The translations under genes were made by a program, and so were the position numbers. A stretch of 64,000 nucleotides of DNA. Source: Symbiodinium natans. Taxonomy: Eukaryota > Sar > Dinophyceae > Suessiales > Symbiodiniaceae. How positions within the stretch are numbered: position 1 is the first letter of the stretch; every line of letters starts with the position of its first letter. Under the pieces are notes generated by a model. That model was not told where the DNA came from. It saw nothing but the letters and a program-made list of their open reading frames with translations, and ran no database searches. Positions 22,840 to 31,900 of this stretch are shown here, piece by piece. The stretch covers positions 404,175-468,174 of the forward strand of contig CAJNDS010002284.1 of the NCBI GenBank assembly GCA_905221605.1, given 5' to 3'.

Positions 22840-23947
22840 CGCGAGGCGGAGAGGGGGGGAACTTTTCAGGCTTGGAAGGCTCCTACTAGGGGGGGGGCTT
22901 CGGGCTGTTCATGGGTGGCGCAAAGTAGGGTTGCAGGTAGCCTCCCTCTTTGAGGTTGCGCTTTGGGCCTCACTCTGTTCTGTGTTTCGAATTACCCGGT
23001 CCACGTACTTGCCTTGAGAGGCCCTAATTACGGCCCTCAATGTCGGATGCGACACTATGCACTAGCCCGGAGAGCTGAAACCGCCTGCCAACCGAAACGT
23101 GTGACATCGATTCCAATAGCGGCCTGAGCCAAATTCGGCAGCAGCGACCCAGGTGTCAACCCGAGCCATTCCAACTCCGGCAACTTCAAGCTCCTCTGAG
23201 AAAAGGAGAACCCCGAATTTGTTCAAGAACCTTTCGCCAACGCCTCCCTCCATGACGATGAGGCTCTCAACCGTCTGATCCCTTGTCGCAGGTATCCTTA
23301 TACTATACACATGCGGGAGGGGAGGAGGGGGGGGAGGGGGGGTGAGGGGGGGGAAACCCACAAAAAAAACGAGAGGCCATGCGTGCTTTGCGAGCCTTCA
23401 GCCTCTGCCTCGAACTCTAAGGCCCGAAGCATCTGCACCGCTGCCTCCGCCTCCATAGTGGGGAGGGCAGGGTTCTGGGGGTTTTGGGGCTGCAGGCTTT
23501 GGGGTGTTGTTGGGGTTGAGGGTTTTATGCCTAAACCCTCAATCCTAAACCACAAAAAGTTTAGGGTCTCAAGGTTCTGGGCTATGGGGCTTAGTCAAAA
23601 AGCCAAGGACACAGCGAAGAAACCCTTGGGAGGCCCTGCGATGTGCGCTGGGCCTTGTTGGGAATTCAGCCTCACCCTAGCCTCTAAGGATCCCTAACAG
23701 ACCAACTACGCTCCCGAAGGCGCTCTTTCCCTTAGGGGCGCCGGTCTACACAGATGAATGGGAAGCTGACTCTGAACTATCGCTTAAGGTTTTGTTCCCT
23801 CTACTACCTGCTAGAGAGTAGTTATATATATATATATATATGCAGATCTAGATATATAGGTATGTATGTATGTGCTCTTGAAAGGACCTGCCCAAAGAGC
23901 TGCTGGAGCGCGCCACAGGTGCGACGAGCCTGCCATGCAGGCAGAGG

Positions 23948-23952
<5 letters not shown>
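22840..23952. other. Unique stretch, no gene recognised
   Basis: It holds G-rich runs at 23,315-23,355, a short telomere-like remnant near 23,520-23,560 and a TA run at 23,823-23,842. Frames up to 147 codons are not supported by any domain. Confidence 0.4.

Positions 23953-24037
<85 letters not shown>
23953..24037. repeat. (AC)n microsatellite, about 42 units
   Basis: Uninterrupted AC dinucleotides. The cysteine/valine and threonine/histidine frames across it are artefacts. Confidence 0.95.
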
Positions 24038-24041
<4 letters not shown>

Positions 24042-25139
24042 AAGGGGCTAGGAGGAGGGGTCGCCTTTGTATGCTGGGCACAGTCATGGTTGCCTGAAAG
24101 TCTATGAGTAGCCTCATACCTAGCCACTAGTTGAGAAAGGCAATTCTATGAACCTTCGCAAAGGCGAACCTTCAAGGAGTTCCATCGCGCCTCGCGCAGT
24201 AGAAGGAACCTCCCGAAGCAGGGGAGGGAGAAGCCGCCCACCTGAAGTCATTGAGGGTTCGGGTTTTCATGGGGTTAGATCGCAGGGACTACTGCCTCAA
24301 CATCTCGAAGACCCCAAAAAAAACATCGCTAAGGCCCCCCACCCGCCTCGAATCCCCTATGCTGTGAGCTTGGGGCGTGGAGGAGTGTGGGAGTCGACAT
24401 AATTTTCAGGATTTGGGATCCCTTCAGAGGGTATGCCACTGGTGGATTCCAGACATGTTAAACCAGCAACCCCAAATCAAGGAAAAGACCTTGAAGTATT
24501 TCAGGATCCTGATGACGAAATTAAGGCAAGGCTCTAAAAATATCCCAAACCTATTTGGGGCTGTTCGGACAAGCTGAGCTTCTGGGCGCCCACGGCGAGG
24601 CAAACGGCCGCGCCCGCGGACGCCACGGTCGAAGAGCCTCGCCCAGGGGATGGGCGATGCTCTCACTCCGGATTTTAGGGGTTTTTTTTAGGGTTCCAGG
24701 CTTGTTCTGAGTGAGTTATGGGTGCTGGCATGGTTGTGCAGGATGGGTGCGGGGTGCCACGGTGACAATAGGACATGAGCCTGTTAGTCTATAGAACCAG
24801 CAGAGAAGGATGTAGCGTATTACTTAAACAAATTTCGCTCAAGTAGGTTCCTTGACAAAACAACGGCTCACTGGCTCACACTTCGGGAGCTCTAGAAAAA
24901 ACACAAGGCCCAGCACACCCCCCCCCCCCGCACCCCCCCAAACTTGAACCCTTAAACCCTAAACCCGAACCCTCGTTTGCCACTGGAACCCATGAGAACT
25001 CTCAAGATGTGGCTCAAGGCTCATGGATCAGAGGGCTCCACTTAACCCTTCTAGGATTTGTAGGGGCTTCAAGGGCTTTTTGTTTTGGGGGGTTAGCGTC
25101 TATAGGGTTCGGGGCTTCGAGAGTCAGCCAAAAGGTAAA
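24038..25139. other. Unique stretch, no gene recognised
   Basis: Frames are below 90 codons. A C-run lies at 24,920-24,929 followed by three CCCTAAA-like units. Confidence 0.4.
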
Positions 25140-25315
25140 TGTACATATAGATATATATATATATATGTAGATATATATATATATTTATTTATTTATTTAT
25201 TTATTTCTTTATTTATAGATATATATATATATATAAATAGATATATATATATATATATATATATATAGATATATAGAGATATAGATATACATATATATAT
25301 ATATATAGATTCGTA
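25140..25315. repeat. (TA)n, (TTTA)n and (GATA)n microsatellite cluster
   Basis: TA-rich blocks containing GATATA units alternate with about eight TTTA units (25,180-25,215). The isoleucine/tyrosine frame across it is an artefact. Confidence 0.9.
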
Positions 25316-26612
25316 TTTACTTGTTTACCTGTTTGTTTTTTGTCGATTATTTATCTTTTTATGCAGTTGCTTGCTTATTTATATACCCGCCTGCGGCCCT
25401 CCTCCTCACAAGGCCCAGCGCCAGGCCCAGGGACAAATCTGGGCCCACGGCTTTGAAAAAAAAAAGGTGGGGTGGCTTCTGAGGGGAAGGGGCTCTAGGG
25501 GTGAGAGCAACCGATCCCTGGGTTACAATGACAGGCGCCTTCAAGGCTGAGGGCTTTAAAGAGGTCAGGCCTTGAACATCTTACACAAAAACTGGTGGAA
25601 ACCCCCGAAATCACGGAACTTGTCTGATGAATCCTGTACACCTCTACCTTGGGGCACTTCTTGGGTCTCAGGCTCAGTGCCAGCCAAGGCCACCAGGGCA
25701 AGCTGGGTAGGCTGGGCCTGCCACCTGGCGTTGGGTAAAGCCAAGTAAAGCACCGTTCGCTCCAACAAAACCCCACAACATCAAGATTGGGTCTGGACGG
25801 GCGCGCTTCAGAGGCTGATGAGGTGGAAGGGCTGGAGCCACATCCCTCAAAATCCAGCCAAAATCTCCGTACCCATGAGTCCGCGCGAAGCCCAGAAGAG
25901 CTACTCTTCCGCCGACCCCGCCCCGCCAAGGTGGCGAGAGGCCTTTGGACAGACCAAGGCTCGCCACGGCGCCATCCGAGAGAAGGCCATGCTCAGCACC
26001 TGAACTGGCTTTTTTTCTTGAAGCGGCGAAATCTACTTAGACTTCACCTTGCGAATCCAAGCCTACTCTTTGCTGGGTTACAGCCTAAGGCTGCTGATGT
26101 AGGGTGGTAGGGTTTTCGGCTTAGGGCCTATCGACTCCAGAAGCCCCCCTGCGTGAGCGCTTCTGACGAGTGCGCCAGACCGGCAGCTTCTGCACCCCAC
26201 AAGCAACAACAAAATGTTCAGGGTGGAGGGTAGAGTCGGCTTAGTAGGCCAAGTAGGCTCTCCAGCTAAGAAGCCCCAAGCCCAGAGACACGCGCAAGCT
26301 CTACAAGCGGGGCTCGGGCAGAGCTCGGCAATCTCCTGTCAAGCTCAGACTCTGGGCATTTCGGGTGGGGTTTAGGGTTTGGGGTTTCGGGCTTAGGGCC
26401 TATAGGGCTTAGGGACACCCAATTTCCCTGGACACTCTCCGGCCTACCAACCTCTAAGCCCCGAAGTCCCATGGAGGGATTGAGCCCCAAGCTCCAAAAG
26501 CTCCCCGCATTCGAACTGCACACAAGGACACGAGGGGCCTCCGGGCTGTAGTTTCAGAGGGCAACCGGCAACCGTACCCAGGGATTTCGTTGCTGGGGGT
26601 CGGGGATGATTT
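25316..26612. other. Unique stretch, no gene recognised
   Basis: The largest frames (144 codons, 25495-25929 minus; 107 codons, 25787-26110 plus) overlap each other on opposite strands. Neither shows a known domain. Confidence 0.4.
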
Positions 26613-26725
26613 CGGGTTTAGGGCTTGGGGTTTAGGGTTTCGGGTTTAGGGTCTAGGGTCTAGGGTCTAGGGTTTAGGGTTTAGGGTTTAGGGTCTAGGG
26701 TTTAGGGTTCAGGGTTTAGGGCTTA
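26613..26725 (+). repeat. TTTAGGG/TCTAGGG tract
   Basis: Heptamers TTTAGGG interrupted by a run of the TCTAGGG variant. Confidence 0.85.
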
Positions 26726-26848
26726 TCATCAAGTTTAGGGTCTTTAGGCCCATGGGCATCCTAGGTCTTGGGGGCATCCCAGGCCTTCGCCACTTGTCTG
26801 GCCCCTGTCTCGGGCGGCTTGCTCTCCGAGATCTCCTGGCTCAAGCCC

Positions 26849-26915
26849 TCAACCCTAAACCCTAAACCCTAGCCCTAAACCCTAAACCCCAAACCCTAAA
26901 CCCTAAACCCCAAAT
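26849..26915 (-). repeat. CCCTAAA tract
   Basis: CCCTAAA with CCCCAAA variants, 120 bp from a TTTAGGG tract of opposite orientation. Confidence 0.82.
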
Positions 26916-26945
26916 CCTCAGAAAAATCCTGACAAGCCCACAAGA

Positions 26946-27001
26946 GATGTTCCCCCCCCCCTTATCCTAGCAGTATAGTACGTGTAAGGGGGAACATCCC
27001 A
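26946..27001. mobile_element. TIR-A element, copy 3, internally deleted
   Basis: 56 bp. The left end GATGTTCCCCC lacks the first two G; the right end is AAGGGGGAACATCCCA. The inner block CTTATCCTAGCAGT is kept and the middle is missing. No clear target duplication is present. Confidence 0.55.
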
Positions 27002-28517
27002 ACCCCAGCACCCAAACTCTCCAACACCCAAAACCCTCAAAACCGCACACTCCAACAGCCTCCCACCCTGAAACCCCATCAAACCCCGCCAAAGCTGGAC
27101 TCCCGGACCCTCAAGCCCTAAACCCTGCAACCCTAACCCCCCCCAACAAAAAAAATAAAACCTACAAGCACAAGACCCCAAAACCCCAAACACCCCTAAA
27201 ACGCCCTTAAAGGCCCTCAAAGGCCCCCAAAACCAGCAAAAACCCCAAAAAAACCCCCCAAGGCCTCGGGCTGCCAGTTCTCGTGCGCAGGGGCGCGGGG
27301 CGCCTTTGAGGGATTTAGGGTTTGGGGCTTAGGGTTTAGGGGGGGCTTCTGGTGGGAAGGGGGGCTTTTTGGAACCTTTGGTTGGGTTTTGCGTGGCTTT
27401 TCGGGCTTTTTTGGGGGCCTTTGCGGTGTTGGGGCTTTGGGGCGGCGCACTTGGGCAGATTGAGCAGGCAGGGTTTAGCCAGCATCCAAAAACACTCAAA
27501 AGGTCGGGAGCCCTAAGACGTATGAATTGGGGAAGTATAGGTACCCCAAAATGTCCCAAAATACTCTCAAAAGGCAATATAGGGGGGGATATAAACATAC
27601 CCTACACCTAAGACCCAGACTTCCCGACTGGAAATTTGGTGCTTTTTTCGTGGCACGGCGTGCCGAGCTGGAGATCTTGATGCTCCAACCGGGGCCTTCC
27701 TCTGCATACCCAAGGATCCGGCACTCCCAAGGCTTTCGAGCAGAGGGACCAAAATGGGAAAAAAGTTCTAATTCGCCCCTCCCCCTCGTCGGTCTCACAG
27801 ACGAGCCGCGGCCTTCTGCATCACAGACTAAACCTCGGCTCACCTCAGGCCCCCAGCCTTCTGAGGCACAGGCGCCTTTCGAGGGGGGAGAGGGGGGGGG
27901 GGGGAGGGAAGCCCCACAGGGGCATGGTGTGTACCTAACCGCCAGCAAAAAAACATCGAAAGCTTCTCGGCCCAAGCCTAAACTGGTCTTGGAAGCCCCT
28001 TAAGGATTGCAATCGTTTTTGAGCAACCCAAGCCCTCCTTCATCGACCCTGCAATCTTCACCACCTGCAGGCCCCGAATTCCTTCACGGTGTTGGGCTTC
28101 GGGTTTAGGATTGAGAGGTATGGCCCCAAGAGCCCTAAACTTCTCAAACCCAAAAACCCCCCAAAAAAGCCCGCTCTGATCCTAGGAACGCTGCCAATGC
28201 TCCCCCTCCCTCGACTTGCAACAGGGATTGGAGGGCCGACGCCGCGGAGCCACTACCATGGAGGCAGATTTTCTACGAGTTGAAGGCTTAGGATTTGGGA
28301 TTTGAACTTTGGGACTTTGGGGTGTTGGGTCCCCCCTGGCCCCAGTGGCAGAGTCTCCGCAGCTACGCCCATAAAGGGTCAAGCCGAATTCAGCGATCTA
28401 CGCTCAGATGGGCAAAACGGGCCCCCTGAGGCCGGATGTCGGGTTGTAGGGGGTAGTTCGGGTTTGGGGCTCAGGGTTTTTTTCAGGGGGTTTTGGGCTG
28501 CTTTGGGGGCCGTTGAA
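27002..28517. other. Unique stretch left of the retrotransposon
   Basis: Frames of 159 (27496-27975 minus) and 158 codons (27527-28003 plus) lie opposite each other and show no domain. The last bases (CGTTGAACCTGT) continue at 37,465 (AAAGGG), so the original site can be read across the insertion. Confidence 0.45.
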
Positions 28518-28522
28518 CCTGT
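28518..28522. repeat. Target-site duplication, left copy (CCTGT)
   Basis: CCTGT directly precedes the TG start of the 5' LTR and recurs directly after the CA end of the 3' LTR. A 5-bp duplication is usual for Ty1/copia integrases. Confidence 0.95.
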
Positions 28523-28977
28523 TGTTTGTGTAAAGAGGCACTCATGTTCACTTGAAGCATCAGCCCCTGCGCAAGGATGACACGCTGAGCGCGTCCACTG
28601 AGGTCTTAACCATAAACTATGCCAACGATGTTGGCTCAAGTCTCGGAGCAAATGCACGGAGTGCAGCTTGGTTTTCGGGTTCTTTCGGGTTCTTCCGGGT
28701 TTTGGGGTTTGGTTTCCTCTTCCCGGTACCCTAGTCCCACCCCCTGTCCTGGTACCCTAGTCCTGCGACCCAGTCCAGGGTGTGAAGGGTGCGTTCGTTC
28801 AGGGGTTCAGGGCTAAGAAGGTGGTTGATGATTGAGGTCCAAGGCGGAAGAGATGGCGGGGGATACTGATGATTTATCTAGGGTTTTGATGAACGATGTT
28901 CCTCTCCAGATGCTGCCTCAATCTCCCACTCCATCACACTTCAGCAGAATCACCGAAAGCAGCCCTGACCAACATCA
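28523..28977 (+). repeat. 5' LTR (455 bp, TG...CA)
   Basis: It matches the 3' LTR base for base by eye. It contains a direct repeat GGTACCCTAGTCC at 28725-28737 and 28751-28763, three CGGGTTCTT-like repeats at about 28,676-28,702, and TTGGCTCAAG at 28631-28640 (the last ten bases of the dinoflagellate spliced leader). The first ATG of the polyprotein (28853) lies inside it. I cannot place the transcription start, R/U5 border or polyadenylation site. Confidence 0.96.
28631..28640 (+). promoter_or_regulatory. Spliced-leader-like motif TTGGCTCAAG in the 5' LTR
   Basis: The ten bases equal the 3' end of the conserved 22-nt dinoflagellate spliced leader, and 14 of the 17 bases ending here (28624-28640) match it without gaps. 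It lies 212 bp upstream of the polyprotein ATG and recurs in the 3' LTR at 37113-37122. It may be a relic of a trans-spliced RNA that was copied back into DNA, or chance: a 10-mer match has about a 0.1 expectation over both strands of this window. Confidence 0.35.
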
Positions 28978-31900
28978 GGGTATGAGCCCAAACGCTCCAA
29001 GCAATCCCGCAGAAGCGCAGCAGCAGCAGCATCAGCGTTCCTCACTTTCTGTCTCTGGCCAGGGCACACAAGTTGGGGATGTTGTCATGAATACGCCAGG
29101 TGCAGAGTTCCTTGTCCGTCAAATGAACGAGATTAGATCTGCAAATGGTGACGTGGTCCGAATGATGCGACAGTTAGAGGGAAATCATTGGGATCTTATT
29201 GCTATGACTGGTATGGATCAAGTGCAGCAGAACCTTGAAGGCATTCGTCATGAGATGGAGCGTCGCACAAATCTGCTGGGCACTGGCCTGACAACCACTG
29301 TTGCTGGAATAGAGCAGCTGCGCGACGCAGCGTTGCAGAGTCGCCAGGCTTATGGCCAGGTGAGTGAAGCATGCAGCACCTTGACAAGTCAGATGAATGA
29401 GCTCGCTACAGCTGTGAGACATTTGAGTCAAAGGGTTGATGACCTAGAGGGCCAGGTGTTTCTTCAAGACGCTGTGAGCAAGCAAGTGAATGAGATCCGT
29501 GATCGTATAGCCGCATTGGAGTTTCAAGCTGTAGCTGGAGGTGAATGGCCTGAAGCTGAAAGGAAAATCTTCCTGAAGGAGCATAAGCTACAATCCGACA
29601 AGACTTCATTGTGCATTCACGATCTACAAGAGCAAGTGAGACAGCTCAATGAGAAAACCCAAGAAGAGAAGCGAGGTTCCTCGACACAGTTGGCGCTTGT
29701 CCTTGAACGTGTGGTTGGCGTTGAAAAGATTTGCAAGAAACTTCGTGAGCGTGACGAGGAGATCCAGGGTCACTTGAGTCACGTAATACCGCAGTCTATT
29801 GCTTCGGACGCAGGACCCCAGCAGGAAAGCCAGGCGCCAGCAAGCCTTGGGGAACCGCAGACTTTTTCCATTGGAAGTGGGACGCCGCTTCAGGTCAATG
29901 AAAGGTCTGGTGAAGATGACTGGTGGGAGGCGTACGATGACAGACCAATCAGCTCTTGGTTGACAAAACCGCCGGGCCTTCCCATGGAATCAGCCTGGAT
30001 GAATGAGGGTTGGGGTGCCAATGCCCCTACTCAGCCGCCTCCCCTTCCCAAAGAATTTCGTAGCTCGAGCCAGGATGGTTTCCATCTAGATGGACATGAG
30101 CTGAGAGTTGCAGGGGGCCAGTGGAAGTTGATGAAGGAGTTCCCGAGGATTCTTGAGCCGCGAGGTCAGGCATGGGAACGAGGCCTCCAATTCTCGCAGT
30201 ATGCTACCGAAATGGTGTCCGTTGCATCGTGTATCGGTGCTGGGTTCGGAAAGTTCGTGAGGCACCAAATCGATGCAGCGTTGGGGCGCTTTCAACGGCG
30301 CATGGATGCCGGGGTTCATGACCCCGATGTTCCCCCTGTTGCCAGCGGATGCGAGGAGTTTGAGAGCAGGTTGGCTATGACTTTGCTTTCGCAGACGAGT
30401 GATGATATCAAACGAGGTGTGATTGAGTCAGCTGCGGGTCAAGTGGTTCCTTCATTAACGATCCTAGAAGCGATTCTTGAGCGCTACCAACCTGGTGGTA
30501 TTGAAGAGAAGTCAAGCCTGACGTCGTTTTTGAGGAACCTGCCGCAGGCAAATACTTTCACTGAATGTTTGGCAACACTTAGAAGGCTAAAGCTGGCTAC
30601 ATCCCGGATTCTTGTCCTTGGTTTGCCGAGTCATCCTCCACATGAAGCCATTTCTTCCTTGAACCACATGGTGAAAACTCTAGAAAAGAAGAGTCCCACC
30701 CTGAGTACGCGCTTGAATTTGCTTCGTCTTCGTCCTGAGATCTTGAATCCCACCGAAGAAGGTGTGAGTCTCCTGCAGACGGCGATTGAGGCAGAAGCAC
30801 GGCGACTGGCAGCTGAGGAGTTCTCTAAGCCACATCACCCGAAAGGTTCTGATGCTGGAACTGGAGAGTATGAGATCACAGCTGCTAAGGGTAAAGGGAA
30901 AGGCAAGAAAGGAAAACCAACAGGTGATACCAAGTCAACTCCATGTGCATTCTTTAACACTGAGCGAGGGTGCTTGAAGGGAAAGGATTGCGAGTATTGG
31001 CATGGTGATCCTAAGGGGGCAAAAGCCAAAGGCAAGGGCAAGGGCAAGGAGGATTCAAAGACAAGGGCAGCGGCCAAGGAGGCTGAAGCGAAGGCCAAAG
31101 AGAAAGCTGAAGCAAGGGAGGCAAAAGCCAAAGCCAAGGCCGCAGCAAAGGAAGCAGCAGCAAGAGACAAACCGGACCCCAAGGCAAAGCCAGGTGCTAA
31201 AGCGAAGGCAGCAGCACTTGTTGGAGCTGAGGCGAAGTCTGCTACATGTTATCGAGTGTGTGCAAACATGGCATTGCGTGAGAACGATCAACCTTCTGAC
31301 GATGGTATCTCTTCCTCTTCAGAGCTTTCCGAACTGGATGGTGTTAGGAGCGATGACCTTACTCCGAGTGAATTCGGGGACGAGTTTCAGGAGGAGAGTG
31401 ACGACGAGCCAGGTCCATGGATGTGGAGCTTGCGCTTGACGTGTTTGGAGTGGAAAATGTGGACTCACCCAGGCAACATCGTCACCAGGGCGCATGCGGA
31501 GTTTGAGCACATTGATGATTATCGCAGTGTGGAGCATGGAGCATGGATTCTGCATAGGGCTGGGCAATTAGATGAGCTGCCGGCTGTGTTGAATGATGAA
31601 TGGACCGTCACTGCTGTACACAATGTGTTGGTTCTGGATCCGGTCACGAGAGTCTTCAAGGGGGCCTTTGCCTTCGAGCTTGAGCGTGTAGATGTCCAGT
31701 CCAAGCTTCGTTTTGTGGTAGCGGTGGAAAGAAATCAGCCGTACGTAGAGCCATGGCCTGAGGATGTATGGTTTAATGAATGCATGAGATTCGGCTTCGG
31801 GGCTCCCACCGGGCATGTCAGGGACCGAATTCCACTAGAGGAAATGTTGAATGGTCATGGATTTGGTCACCTAGCTGAGACCCTGGGTTTGTTAGGTGCC

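Noticed and set aside
23754-24127. Frames of 75-117 codons rich in C/V or T/H
   Set aside because: Produced by the (AC)42 microsatellite.
25009-25018. Second GTGGCTCAAG
   Set aside because: Same reason: one mismatch in ten and no extension.
27496-28003. Two 158-159-codon frames on opposite strands
   Set aside because: Mutually exclusive and without any recognisable domain.
28832-28852. TTG at 28832 as start of the polyprotein
   Set aside because: A eukaryotic frame should start at the first ATG, 28853; the seven codons before it are just open frame after the TGA.
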